64,000 bases of DNA. Source: Thalassotalea marina (GTDB lineage: Bacteria; Pseudomonadota; Gammaproteobacteria; Enterobacterales; Alteromonadaceae). Made by a program: the position numbers and the translations under genes. This document shows, piece after piece, positions 37,587-46,344 of this stretch; positions within the stretch are counted from its first letter, which is position 1, and each line of letters starts with the position of its first letter. Location of the stretch: positions 124,001 to 188,000 of the forward strand of contig NZ_BNCK01000009.1 in the NCBI RefSeq assembly GCF_014656435.1, in the 5' to 3' direction. Under the pieces are notes generated by a model. The model saw nothing but the letters and a program-made list of their open reading frames with translations, did no database searches and was not told the origin of the DNA.

Positions 37587-37997
37587 TTAGCTGTTAATAG
37601 GTGGTTTAAATAAAAAAGACAGGTATTCTTGAGGCGCATCAACTAATTCGGATGCAACAAGAGGGTTGATAAAAAGAGAAGAAAAACCTAACTGGCTCTC
37701 AATTGCACCAGCGTAATGAACATGACACCCCGAAATATCGCACTGGCATTCATCTTGACAGCAATCCATTTGATGGGACATTTCGTGATTCATGGTGTGA
37801 TTGCCAACAGTATGAGACTCTGTTGATTGGCTAATTTGCATCATGTGCATTGAATGAGCTGACTGTCCAACGTTCTCTAATGTGTTGACATGAGCAGTGT
37901 TAACGATTTTATGCGCACAGCTAACTTCTCCAGCTTGAACAAGTGCGTTCATCTGAAGCATTAGCAGTATAATGAGCGTAAAAACTGAAGTTTTCAT
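37587..37997 (-). CDS. exported His/Met/Cys-rich protein, putative periplasmic metal binder
   Basis: A 136-residue protein with a signal peptide (to about Ala22, VQA-GEV). The mature chain is crowded with soft-metal ligands: AHSMHMMQ, HTVGNHTMNHEMSHQM, then CCQDECQCDISGCHVH. First gene of the copper operon, 77 bp before cusB. Similar small proteins head copper-efflux operons in other marine gammaproteobacteria, but I know of no assigned function. A metal buffer or chaperone that loads CusB is a reasonable inference. It stands where cusC often does, but it is not an outer-membrane channel. Confidence 0.75.
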   Translation of the reverse strand: MKTSVFTLIILLMLQMNALVQAGEVSCAHKIVNTAHVNTLENVGQSAHSMHMMQISQSTESHTVGNHTMNHEMSHQMDCCQDECQCDISGCHVHYAGAIESQLGFSSLFINPLVASELVDAPQEYLSFLFKPPINS

Positions 37998-38027
37998 TAA
38001 ATCTCTAACAATAGCCTAAATCAATCG

Positions 38028-38062
38028 TTAACGGGTGACATGCTAATGCCATCACCCGTTAA
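38028..38062 (-). terminator. stem-loop between cysE and the copper operon
   Basis: A perfect 11-bp inverted repeat (TTAACGGGTGA at 38028-38038, TCACCCGTTAA at 38052-38062) starts 2 bp after the cysE stop, with a 13-nt loop. The minus-strand flank is not T-rich, so it may be a weak terminator or an mRNA 3' stabiliser. It separates cysE from the copper operon. Confidence 0.55.
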
Positions 38063-38064
38063 AA

Positions 38065-38871
38065 TCAAATCTCTGGATCAAAAGATTCGATTTTTTCTTT
38101 TCGTCTTGCCGCAGCGGCTTGTTCATCTTCGACAAACTCACCAACACGAAGTTCCGGTAATGCATCTTGGCAAACCTCACCGCCAAGGCGATTCACTTCC
38201 TTACACAGTGTTGCTACTTTATCATCCATTAAATGAACGTGATCTAACAACCGACCTATCGCTTTTGCGACTGGATCTGGGTTATCTGGCGAGACAGCAT
38301 ACGATTCAAAGCCAAATTTTTCGGCCGCTTTTTCACGTAAACCATTATCTTCATGACGATTAGGATTAACAATTTTTCCGGGAATACCAACAGCGGTCAT
38401 GTTATCAGGTACGTCTTTCACGACCACCGAGTTAGACCCAACTTTACCGTTGTTACCAATACGAATTGGCCCTAACACTTGTGCACCAGCACCTATAACA
38501 ACATTGTTACCTAACGTTGGATGACGCTTACCTTCTTTCCAGCTAGTACCACCTAATGTCACGCCATGATACAAGGTAACGTCATCGCCAATCTCAGCAG
38601 TTTCACCTATAACTACCCCCATGCCGTGGTCGATAAAAAAGCGACGACCTAATTTGGCACCTGGATGAATTTCAACGCCAGTAAGCCACCTTGAAAAGGT
38701 GGAAAGTAATCTAGCCAACAGCTTCCAGTTACTACACCAAAGTTTATGGCTAACACGGTGTATCCAAATGGCATGCATGCCTGGATAGTTAGTCAAAACT
38801 TCAAAACTATTTCTCGCAGCTGGATCTCGATCAAAGACACTTTTGATATCTTCTTTGATTCGGCTAAACAT
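38065..38871 (-). CDS. cysE: serine O-acetyltransferase
   Basis: A 268-residue hexapeptide-repeat acetyltransferase of the short isc-linked type. The left-handed beta-helix includes the active-site region [32 protein letters not shown], with the catalytic His residues, and [30 protein letters not shown]. It makes O-acetylserine for cysteine synthesis, the sulfur source for IscS. It follows trmJ by 14 bp. In related genomes iscR comes next; here the copper operon does. Confidence 0.94.
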   Translation of the reverse strand: MFSRIKEDIKSVFDRDPAARNSFEVLTNYPGMHAIWIHRVSHKLWCSNWKLLARLLSTFSRWLTGVEIHPGAKLGRRFFIDHGMGVVIGETAEIGDDVTLYHGVTLGGTSWKEGKRHPTLGNNVVIGAGAQVLGPIRIGNNGKVGSNSVVVKDVPDNMTAVGIPGKIVNPNRHEDNGLREKAAEKFGFESYAVSPDNPDPVAKAIGRLLDHVHLMDDKVATLCKEVNRLGGEVCQDALPELRVGEFVEDEQAAAARRKEKIESFDPEI

Positions 38872-38885
38872 ACTTTTTCCTTAGG

Positions 38886-39623
38886 TTAATTGTCTGCTTT
38901 TTTGGCAGGCTTTTCGATCGACGAGAGAATGCCCCGCCACATTTTTACTTCTTTAGTATCAGGTCGTGCACGATTAATAAAACGGCGCAACTTAGTCATC
39001 ACTAAACCTGGGTGACTAGGCACGATAAAACCAGTTGCTTTTAACGCTTGTTCAAAATGCTCAAACATACGTTCAGTTTCTTCTACGACCGGATATTCTT
39101 CATCTTCATTCGTATTACTATACGGTTTTTGTTCATTAGCCAAATGGGCCATGCGCACTTCATAACTTAACGTTTGCACCGCCATCGCCAGATTCAGTGA
39201 ACTATATTCTGGGTTTGCTGGTATTTGCACGTGAAAATGACATAGTTGCAGCTCTTCATTGGTTAAGCCACTGCTCTCTCGGCCAAACACTAAAGCCACA
39301 GGAAAATTAACTGATTCTTCAATCATCTTCACACCACATTCGCGTGGGTCTAACATAGGCCAAGGTAGTGTTCTAGAACGCGCGCTAGTACCAACCACTA
39401 AACCACAATCACTAACCGCTTCTTCCATGGTTTTCACCACTTTAGCGTTGGCTAATACATCAGTAGCCCCTGCTGCTAATGCTTGTGCTTGCCCATTTGG
39501 CATTTCTATAGGGTCCACTAAATATAATTCTGTTAAACCCATAGTTTTCATTGCTCTTGCCGCAGAGCCAATGTTTCGACAATCAGACGTATTTACTAAT
39601 ACGATACGAACATTTTCTAACAT
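38886..39623 (-). CDS. trmJ: tRNA (cytidine/uridine-32) 2'-O-methyltransferase TrmJ
   Basis: A 245-residue SPOUT methyltransferase. The knot region is visible: [23 protein letters not shown] at the start, GTSARSR in the middle, [17 protein letters not shown], and [15 protein letters not shown] at the C-terminal trefoil. It methylates position 32 of the tRNA anticodon loop. The neighbourhood suhB (divergent)-trmJ-cysE is the normal upstream flank of isc operons. Confidence 0.94.
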   Translation of the reverse strand: MLENVRIVLVNTSDCRNIGSAARAMKTMGLTELYLVDPIEMPNGQAQALAAGATDVLANAKVVKTMEEAVSDCGLVVGTSARSRTLPWPMLDPRECGVKMIEESVNFPVALVFGRESSGLTNEELQLCHFHVQIPANPEYSSLNLAMAVQTLSYEVRMAHLANEQKPYSNTNEDEEYPVVEETERMFEHFEQALKATGFIVPSHPGLVMTKLRRFINRARPDTKEVKMWRGILSSIEKPAKKADN

Positions 39624-39969
39624 GTATAGAATCTCTCAATCGATAGCCTTAATTAACGGTATTCAATCCGTTCATTTTATTAACTATCTAGATGGCTAAA
39701 AATTGCGGCAAGTTTAGCATAAAACGATAACTCTGTATGGGAAAAACTTCACTCGATTTTTACCTGATTTCTAGAGCTTATACTTCTGATTTAGTGCGAA
39801 TATTTCTAAAACTGTTTTTTTCTTAAACAGCAACAGCTTACATTCACAAGATAAAAACATTCGCCAAGGCCGAGTTTATTTGCTAGAATGCGCGCCCTAA
39901 ATTATTCGCCCTACGTGGTTTGAGTAATAACGTTCTTTTACAAAGCTGTTTAACTATTAAGGTATTGAT
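39624..39969. other. divergent promoter region between trmJ and suhB
   Basis: A 346-bp gap with promoters for both directions. On the plus strand a possible -10 box TAGAAT lies in TTTGCTAGAATGCG near 39880-39895; the -35 is poor. I see no gene, RNA or repeat here. Confidence 0.4.
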
Positions 39970-40773
39970 ATGCATCCAATGCTAAATATCGCCGTGCGTG
40001 CTGCACGTAGCGCAGGAAATATTATTGTTCGTTCATTCGAGCAAGTAGACAAAGTTGAAGTTGAATCAAAAGGCTCTAATGACTTTGTTACTAATGTTGA
40101 TAAATTAGCAGAACAAGCCATTGTTGACGCAATTCAGAAAGCTTACCCAACTCATTCTATTATTGGTGAAGAGTTTGGTGTTGTACAAGGCTCTGACGAC
40201 GATTACCAATGGATTATCGATCCACTTGATGGCACAACAAACTTTGTAAAAGGCATTCCTCATTTTGCCGTTTCTATTGCATTAAAAGTAAAAGGTAAAC
40301 TAGACCAAGCGGTCGTGTTTGATCCTATTCGTGGTGAACTTTTCACTGCTAGCCGTGGTAAAGGCGCTCAGCTAAATGGCTTCAGAATTCGTGTTAAACA
40401 AAATAAAGAATTAACTGGCGCAGTATTAGCGACAGGTTTCCCGTTCAAACAAAAACACCATATGGCTTCATACATGAATATGTTCCAAGCTTTATTCATG
40501 AAAACAGCAGACATGCGTCGCGCTGGTTCAGCAGCACTTGATTTAGCGTATGTTGCTGCAGGTCGTGTTGATGGATTTTTCGAACTGGGCTTGAAACCTT
40601 GGGACACGGCTGCCGGTGAACTACTTGTTATTGAAGCGGGTGGATTAGTGACTGACTTTGTTGGTGGCCATAACCATACTAAATCAGGCAACATTGTTGC
40701 TAGTAGCCCACGCGTTTTAAAAGAAATGTTAAAAGACATGCGCCCACACTTAGGTGATGCACTGTCTAAATAA
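39970..40773 (+). CDS. suhB: inositol-1-monophosphatase SuhB
   Basis: A 267-residue inositol monophosphatase family protein with the metal-binding motifs IIGEEFG (Glu), IDPLDGTTNFVKGIPHFAVSIAL and WDTAAGELLVIEAGG. Besides phosphatase activity, SuhB joins NusA, NusB and NusE in rRNA antitermination complexes. Divergent from trmJ, as in other gammaproteobacteria. Confidence 0.96.
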   Translation: MHPMLNIAVRAARSAGNIIVRSFEQVDKVEVESKGSNDFVTNVDKLAEQAIVDAIQKAYPTHSIIGEEFGVVQGSDDDYQWIIDPLDGTTNFVKGIPHFAVSIALKVKGKLDQAVVFDPIRGELFTASRGKGAQLNGFRIRVKQNKELTGAVLATGFPFKQKHHMASYMNMFQALFMKTADMRRAGSAALDLAYVAAGRVDGFFELGLKPWDTAAGELLVIEAGGLVTDFVGGHNHTKSGNIVASSPRVLKEMLKDMRPHLGDALSK

Positions 40774-40796
40774 CCGCAGGTTATTTAATGTTTGTT

Positions 40797-40828
40797 AGGG
40801 AGTGCTGTTATCAAGTGCTCCCTTTTTC
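40797..40828 (+). terminator. rho-independent terminator after suhB
   Basis: A stem built on GGGAG (40798-40802) and CTCCC (40818-40822), with further partial pairing inside, is followed by five T. It lies 25 bp after the suhB stop. Confidence 0.65.
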
Positions 40829-41029
40829 TTGAGTTGTTCAAACCTAATCTTCTACTTCTAAACCTCAGTTCGCTAACAAGTTCTCAAAAACGAAGTCATC
40901 ATTGTTTCCAAATCATTTAATAAACACGCTATCAAATTCATTTTTGTTATATTAAAACTTGTTTTTATAACGTGATTTAATTTAATGATGCACTTACAAT
41001 AGCGTTAAGAGCACCTATTTATAAATGAC

Positions 41030-41830
41030 ATGACATCAAAGAATTCTCACAATAAAAATGATTTTTTAGTCGGCGAGGTTGCGCTAGTTGGTGCTGGCCC
41101 TGGCGACCCTGAATTACTAACGGTAAGAGCATTTAACATCATTAAACAGGCACAAGTTGCTGTTTATGACAGATTGGTAAGCCAAGAAGTCATGGCGCTA
41201 TTACCCGATGATTGTGAATTAATTTACGTTGGTAAAAAACAAGCAAAACACCATTTACCACAAGAACAAATCAATGACCTATTGGTTGAGTTAGCTAGAC
41301 AAAATAAAAAAGTTGTTCGACTAAAAGGCGGCGACCCGTTTGTTTTTGGTCGCGGTGGAGAAGAAGCACAGCACTGTTTGTTAAATGGTATCGCATGTCA
41401 TATCGTACCTGGCTTAACTGCTGCATCTGCTTGCACCAGCTATGTTGGTATTCCTCTAACCCATCGTCAAGTGGCACAAAGTTGTACATTTGTTACTGGT
41501 CATGTGAAAGATTGTGGGCAACTCGATTTACCTTGGCATGCCTTAAGTGATAAAAAACAAACGGTGGTGTTTTATATGGGCGTAAAAAGTTTGCCTATCA
41601 TCACTGAACAATTGATTGCTGCTGGCCGAGAAACCGATACACCAGCGGCATTAATTTATAAAGGCACAACTCCTGAACAACAAGTTTTCAGGGGCAATTT
41701 ATCTTCATTAGAATCAATCGTGGCAGAGCATAACATTAAGCCACCCACATTGATTGTTATTGGTGATGTCGTCGATACCTTTGATCAAGCACATTTAACC
41801 AATTTGGGTTATTTATCACCATTAAGTTAA
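41030..41830 (+). CDS. cobA: uroporphyrinogen-III C-methyltransferase (SUMT)
   Basis: A 266-residue SAM-dependent methyltransferase with the family motifs VGAGPGDPELLTVRAFNIIKQAQVAVYDRLVS (about 18-49), KGGDPFVFGRGGEEA (about 99-113) and VPGLTAASACTSYVGIPLTHR. It makes precorrin-2, the entry to sirohaem (and to cobalamin where present). It is the single-domain form, without the CysG dehydrogenase/ferrochelatase domain, so precorrin-2 oxidation needs another gene. No sulfite or nitrite reductase gene is next to it here. Confidence 0.93.
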   Translation: MTSKNSHNKNDFLVGEVALVGAGPGDPELLTVRAFNIIKQAQVAVYDRLVSQEVMALLPDDCELIYVGKKQAKHHLPQEQINDLLVELARQNKKVVRLKGGDPFVFGRGGEEAQHCLLNGIACHIVPGLTAASACTSYVGIPLTHRQVAQSCTFVTGHVKDCGQLDLPWHALSDKKQTVVFYMGVKSLPIITEQLIAAGRETDTPAALIYKGTTPEQQVFRGNLSSLESIVAEHNIKPPTLIVIGDVVDTFDQAHLTNLGYLSPLS

Positions 41831-41907
41831 CCAGAGCAATTTACTAGTAGAGAAAACTTTTAAACATCTGTTATGCTTGCCTAAAATTAAAATAATAGGT
41901 AAGCATA

Positions 41908-42432
41908 ATGGAAAGCTTTAGCAATAACTCTCTATCTGCCTCTCAATACCCAAGCATTTCAGACATCAATTTTCTTTCAGTTGAAAACAGCTATATAAAA
42001 GCCAATCTGCTTATTTCGATAATAGCCACCATAGTGCTAACTATAATAGCCTTAATAGTGCAGCACTTTACAACGGGAAAAGTCAGCACTATTGGGTTTC
42101 ACGCTTCTTACTTAATTGCCACAATAGGTGTAATTGCCACAATTTGGGGCTATTTAGGCGATAAAAGAAAAGCTTACGCCTTGCGTGAGTTAGATATTAG
42201 CTATCGAAATGGTGTTATTTTTCGAAAAACTATTACCCAACCGATTTTACGCATTCAGCATGTTGAAATTACTCGCGGGCCAATTGAACGAAAGTTAGAG
42301 CTGGCAACCTTATTACTTTTTAGTGCCGGTGGTTCATTACATACCTTTGCTATTCCAGGATTACCTGACGAGCGCGCCGAGCAATTACGCCAGTATATTT
42401 TGGATCACAAAGATACCACCAGCGCGGAGTAA
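41908..42432 (+). CDS. bacterial PH-domain membrane protein, YdbS-like
   Basis: A 174-residue protein with two membrane helices (about 28-52 and 61-83) followed by a bacterial PH domain (bPH2, DUF304): RELDISYRNGVIFRKTITQPILRIQHVEITRGPIERKLELATLLLFSAGG. This is the small partner of a widespread two-gene pair; the larger YdbT-like gene follows after 3 bp. The pair's function is unknown; some have been linked to membrane homeostasis. Confidence 0.85.
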   Translation: MESFSNNSLSASQYPSISDINFLSVENSYIKANLLISIIATIVLTIIALIVQHFTTGKVSTIGFHASYLIATIGVIATIWGYLGDKRKAYALRELDISYRNGVIFRKTITQPILRIQHVEITRGPIERKLELATLLLFSAGGSLHTFAIPGLPDERAEQLRQYILDHKDTTSAE

Positions 42433-42435
42433 ACA

Positions 42436-43992
42436 ATGCAACAAGAAACGACGCCTGAACAATCAGAACTGGATACCACTTCAACATGGCAGCGTATATC
42501 ACCTTACGCTATGTTGTACTTTTTAATGAGTTTTTTAAAACACCTACTCGGTAACATAGTTTATATCGCCCCTGGTATTGTTATTGGTTATAAATCGTTA
42601 ATTGACCGCCCTCAAATTTGGCTACCCGTTGCCGTTTTAGTGGTCATCGCATTAATAGTTGGCGCAGTGCTAAGCTTTTACTTTTTTACCTATCGATTAT
42701 CAGAGAACAAAATTGAAATAAAATCTGGCGTGTTTAAAAAAGCACATATTGATTTACCCTTTGCCAGGATTCAAAACGTCAAGCAAGAACATCCTTGGTA
42801 TTTCAGGCCTTTTGGCTATGTTTGTTTATCATTTGATACCGCTGGTAGCGCTCAACAAGAAGCTAAGTTAGTGGCCATAGAACATACACTCGCCGATAAA
42901 ATTAAGCAGAAAATTTTAATACAGCACAAAGAAGTGGAGCCTGTTGCAGATGAAAATTTGGCGACTGAGGCAAGTGAAACGAAACAAAACGCTGCTAATG
43001 AGCAGATTTTAAATACTCGTTCGGTAAAAGACTTAGTCTTGCACGGGATCACTAACAACCGAGTTTGGATTATATTAGCGGGTCTTTCACCTTTTATTGA
43101 CGATCTATTTGAAAAAGCCGACAGCTATTTAACCTCTATTGATATCAATGTAGATCAACTGTTTTCTTTTACTGACTTGGCAGTATGGCAAATTGCTGGC
43201 TACGTTATCTTGCTATTTTTCGCCTTGATGATCCCCATCGCGTTATTGTCCATTGCTGGGGCTATCATATCTTATTATGGCTTTACCTTATCTAAAAGTG
43301 ATGACAAATATATAAGGCGCAGTGGGCTTTTTACCAAACATGAAGTCACCATGCGACTGCCTCGTTTGCAGGTGTTGATCCTAAAACAAGATTGGTTAGA
43401 TCTATTAATCAAACGAACCAACCTTGTATTTGCCCAAATTAGTAGCCGTGGCGGGGAATTTGCCGCTGAAAAAGACAAAATCATGGTGCCATCAGTCACG
43501 CTTAAAGAAAGTGCAGAGCTGATCGCCGATGCAATGCCAAACAGCCAAGTACAATCAATCGCTTATACTGGCATCAGCCCATGGTTTTTAGTGAGAAACT
43601 TTTTATTGTCAGCGGTTTTTATTTTACCTTTTGCTGTCATTATTATCGCTAAAGATACTATCGAGTTGCTTTGGCCACTAGCGGGTGTTTTTATCATTTT
43701 GCTAAGTCTGATTTATTGCCGTTGGCGCCGTTGGGGCATTGCAATTGATGATCAGTTTGTTTACCTAAGAAAAGGTGTCTTGGGTGTCGATTATCACTGT
43801 TTTGAGCGTTTTAAGGTACAACAGATCCAGTACCGCCAAAGTTGGTTCTTAAAACGTCGTCATTTGGGTGGCTTTAAGTGTATTTTGGCCTCTGGCGCTT
43901 TGGGCATTTCCTTTTTAAAGGAAGAACATGCGAAAGAAATTGTTGATCAGTTGCTGTACAGCGCAGAATCAAGCAAACGTTCTTGGATGTAG
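42436..43992 (+). CDS. bacterial PH-domain membrane protein, YdbT-like
   Basis: A 518-residue protein with three bPH2/DUF304 modules, each preceded by a pair of membrane helices: FFTYRLSENKIEIKSGVFKKAHIDLPFARIQNVKQEHPWYFRPFG, then YYGFTLSKSDDKYIRRSGLFTKHEVTMRLPRLQVLILKQDWLD, and GIAIDDQFVYLRKGVLGVDYHCFERFKVQQIQYRQSWFLKRR. It is the large partner of the upstream YdbS-like gene, 3 bp away and surely co-transcribed. Biochemical role unknown. Confidence 0.87.
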   Translation: MQQETTPEQSELDTTSTWQRISPYAMLYFLMSFLKHLLGNIVYIAPGIVIGYKSLIDRPQIWLPVAVLVVIALIVGAVLSFYFFTYRLSENKIEIKSGVFKKAHIDLPFARIQNVKQEHPWYFRPFGYVCLSFDTAGSAQQEAKLVAIEHTLADKIKQKILIQHKEVEPVADENLATEASETKQNAANEQILNTRSVKDLVLHGITNNRVWIILAGLSPFIDDLFEKADSYLTSIDINVDQLFSFTDLAVWQIAGYVILLFFALMIPIALLSIAGAIISYYGFTLSKSDDKYIRRSGLFTKHEVTMRLPRLQVLILKQDWLDLLIKRTNLVFAQISSRGGEFAAEKDKIMVPSVTLKESAELIADAMPNSQVQSIAYTGISPWFLVRNFLLSAVFILPFAVIIIAKDTIELLWPLAGVFIILLSLIYCRWRRWGIAIDDQFVYLRKGVLGVDYHCFERFKVQQIQYRQSWFLKRRHLGGFKCILASGALGISFLKEEHAKEIVDQLLYSAESSKRSWM

Positions 43993-44013
43993 CTTATCTA
44001 CAGTTTTTTAATC

Positions 44014-44060
44014 GTTGAAATTGAGCAGAGCTTATTGATTAAGCCCTGCTCAATAATTTC
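44014..44060. terminator. stem-loop between convergent ydbT-like and nhaC-like genes
   Basis: Arms GAGCAG (44023-44028) and CTGCTC (44046-44051), with an inner GCTTA/TAAGC pair and outer partly matched TTGAAATT/AATTTCAA extensions, give a long stem-loop between two convergent genes. T-runs are short on both sides. Probably a bidirectional terminator. Confidence 0.55.
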
Positions 44061-44069
44061 AAACTAGGT

Positions 44070-45782
44070 TTAGGCGAGCCATAGAGCGCACAAAGTCCAC
44101 AACGCACCCGCAAGTATCGCGGCAAAACTAGCAGGAAAAATTTGCGACTTCACATGGTCCATCAAATCACAACCTGTGGTCATAGAGCTTAATATTGTGG
44201 TATCAGAAATAGGTGAACATTGATCGCCATACACACTGCCATTAAGCACCGTAGCAAAACAAATCATCATAAATACTTCAGGATTTGTTACCCCTTGCGA
44301 CTGAGCTATCGCCCAAGCTAGCGGCATAGCAAGCGGAAAGGCAATCGCATAGGTTCCCCAACTCGTGCCGGTTGAAAAAGCAATGGCCATGGTAAGCAAT
44401 TGTAAAGTCGCCGGTAACAACCAATAAGGTAAGCTTTCACCTAGTAGTGATATCAAATACAAACCACCGCCAACTTGTTGACTCAGTCCACCAATAACAA
44501 CCGCTAAAATTAAAATAACCGAGGCGATAATCATCCCCTTTAAACCTGCGCCAATACCTTGGAAAACTTCGACAAACGACATGCCTTTACTTAGCGCAAT
44601 GACCACAGAAACGAGTAAGGCCGCAGAAAAAGCCCAAGTCACTTCTGGCGTTCCTATCAAAACAAAAGTTGCTACAGCGGTTAAAACCAACGCAATAAGT
44701 GGCAAAACAAACTCCAAGTGATGTGCCTTATAATGCGCTGGAATTTCAACAGTTTGTAACGACTTTGTACTCAGTGGCTTGGCACCAGGTGCGTCTAACT
44801 CTCCCGTTGTAAGTGCACGTTGTTGCGCCATTCGTATACGTTTACCTGCAAACATTGTCACGTTTAAACTTAACAATAAGGTACCAACAACGGCCAAAAT
44901 GGCGTAAAAACTAAAGGGAATTGAAGAAAAAAAGAAGCTTATACGATCAGCTTCTGTCGCCAAAAAAGTAACACCGGGAATAAAAATTAGCGCCTGAATA
45001 TAAGCAGGCCATGCATTAAAAGCGATTAACGCTGCAATAGGTGAAGCGGTTGAGTCCACTATATAGCTCATTTCTTCATGGCTCACTTTTGCCTTATCGG
45101 CTAGCGGCCTTACGGTTGTTCCAACTAATACCGTGCTCATTGAACCACCTTGAAAAAATATGATACCAAGTGTCCATGCCACTAACTTGGCACTGCGTGG
45201 CCCCTTAACAAAGGTCTTTGTCATATAATCGGCAAACGCTTTAGCAGCCCCTGTTTTCGACCACATGCCTAGCAGCCCGCCAAGCAACCATAAATAAAGT
45301 ATCAGCAAAAATACTGCGCCCTCCTGAGCTAATGCTGGGATCAGCACACCACCAGTTAAGCCATTTTGACTTAACATCACTGTGCCCACAGCTATTCCAG
45401 CCAATAGAGCAGGCAAAGGTGAGCGGGTGATTAAACATATCGCAATGGTTGCGATGGCTGGTAATAAAGACCAAATTCCAAAATGATAAGAAGCAGTTAC
45501 GTATGCAATTTTCTCATCAGGCATTTTCACCCACTGTGGTGTGAAATAAGCAAAATCTTTTGGTGAACTTTCTGATAATTGGGACTGAGCAAAAGGAACT
45601 AACGGCTCAACAAGTGTTTGTTGACCGTTTATTGTCGCTATTAGCTCATCTTGCTCTTGAGCAATAGGATAAAAATGAGTCTGCACTTGCCAATGTTTAA
45701 ATTGCTCATCTTGCACATAGACAGCTAAAACAAGGGTACAAATAAAAAAACCTACAGCAAGCTTGGAGATGTTTTTCAGCAT
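44070..45782 (-). CDS. NhaC family Na+/H+ antiporter-like protein
   Basis: A 570-residue protein with an N-terminal anchor helix (about 8-24), a ~75-residue extracytoplasmic stretch, and then about eleven membrane segments. Family signatures: LAGIAVGTVMLSQNGLTGG, FQGGSMSTVLVGTTVRPLADKAKVS, MAIAFSTGTSWGTYAIAFPLAMPLA and NGSVYGDQCSPISDTTILSSMTTGCDLMDHV. The last is diagnostic of the NhaC/antiporter superfamily. Some members carry amino acids or organic acids rather than Na+/H+. Divergent from the MerR regulator gene. Confidence 0.85.
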   Translation of the reverse strand: MLKNISKLAVGFFICTLVLAVYVQDEQFKHWQVQTHFYPIAQEQDELIATINGQQTLVEPLVPFAQSQLSESSPKDFAYFTPQWVKMPDEKIAYVTASYHFGIWSLLPAIATIAICLITRSPLPALLAGIAVGTVMLSQNGLTGGVLIPALAQEGAVFLLILYLWLLGGLLGMWSKTGAAKAFADYMTKTFVKGPRSAKLVAWTLGIIFFQGGSMSTVLVGTTVRPLADKAKVSHEEMSYIVDSTASPIAALIAFNAWPAYIQALIFIPGVTFLATEADRISFFFSSIPFSFYAILAVVGTLLLSLNVTMFAGKRIRMAQQRALTTGELDAPGAKPLSTKSLQTVEIPAHYKAHHLEFVLPLIALVLTAVATFVLIGTPEVTWAFSAALLVSVVIALSKGMSFVEVFQGIGAGLKGMIIASVILILAVVIGGLSQQVGGGLYLISLLGESLPYWLLPATLQLLTMAIAFSTGTSWGTYAIAFPLAMPLAWAIAQSQGVTNPEVFMMICFATVLNGSVYGDQCSPISDTTILSSMTTGCDLMDHVKSQIFPASFAAILAGALWTLCALWLA

Positions 45783-45862
45783 TTAACTTGGTTGATAACT
45801 TAAAAAGCGCTATAAGGTAACAGGGTATGCATCACAGTCCAAGATAAAGTCAAAATTTCCAC

Positions 45863-45893
45863 TTGACCTGTGAGTCGCTCACAACTTTATAGT
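45863..45893 (+). promoter_or_regulatory. MerR-type promoter of the regulator/exporter operon
   Basis: A -35 box TTGACC (45863-45868) and a -10 box TATAGT (45888-45893) are 19 bp apart, the over-long spacer typical of MerR-activated promoters. The spacer contains the dyad TGTGAG-TCG-CTCACA (45869-45883). The regulator gene starts 29 bp downstream, so autoregulation is expected. The elements are seen; the regulation is inferred from MerR biology. Confidence 0.75.
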
Positions 45894-45921
45894 ATGATGA
45901 ATCAACCGAGTTGGAGGCATT

Positions 45922-46344
45922 ATGCAAGTTAAGCAATTGGCGACTCGACACAATATCAATATTGACACCGTGCGCCATTACACCCGAATTGGCTTGTTAA
46001 CACCAAGCAAAAACGCCAGCAATGGCTATAAAGAATATTCAAAGGCTGATGAACAACGCTTGCAATTTATTATTCAAGCAAAGTCGTTAGGTTTTTCATT
46101 ACAAGATATTGAAACCATTGTGAAAGAATCACAACAAGGCCACTCCCCTTGCCCTATCGTACGTGAACTGATGCACAAGCGTTTAGCAGAAATTGAGCAA
46201 AAAATTGCAGCAATGCAGGCCACATATCAAAAAATGAAACATTCGTTAAAACATTGGCAAGACTTACCAAATTGTGTGCCCACCGGTAACCATGTATGCC
46301 ATTTAATTGAAAATTTTAGTTGTGAGGAATGCTCTGATGTCTAA
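45922..46344 (+). CDS. MerR family metal-responsive regulator (CueR/ZntR-like)
   Basis: A 140-residue MerR regulator: winged helix at 1-70 (QVKQLATRHNINIDTVRHYTRIGLLTPSKNASNGYKEYSKADEQRLQFI), a dimerisation helix, and a metal loop near the C-terminus. The loop contains Cys-x7-Cys (CVPTGNHVC), the spacing of the CueR Cu(I) site, followed by a CEEC tail. It overlaps the exporter gene by 8 bp. The pair matches the SO_0443/SO_0444 regulator/exporter arrangement of Shewanella. Copper or zinc is the likely inducer. Confidence 0.88.
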   Translation: MQVKQLATRHNINIDTVRHYTRIGLLTPSKNASNGYKEYSKADEQRLQFIIQAKSLGFSLQDIETIVKESQQGHSPCPIVRELMHKRLAEIEQKIAAMQATYQKMKHSLKHWQDLPNCVPTGNHVCHLIENFSCEECSDV

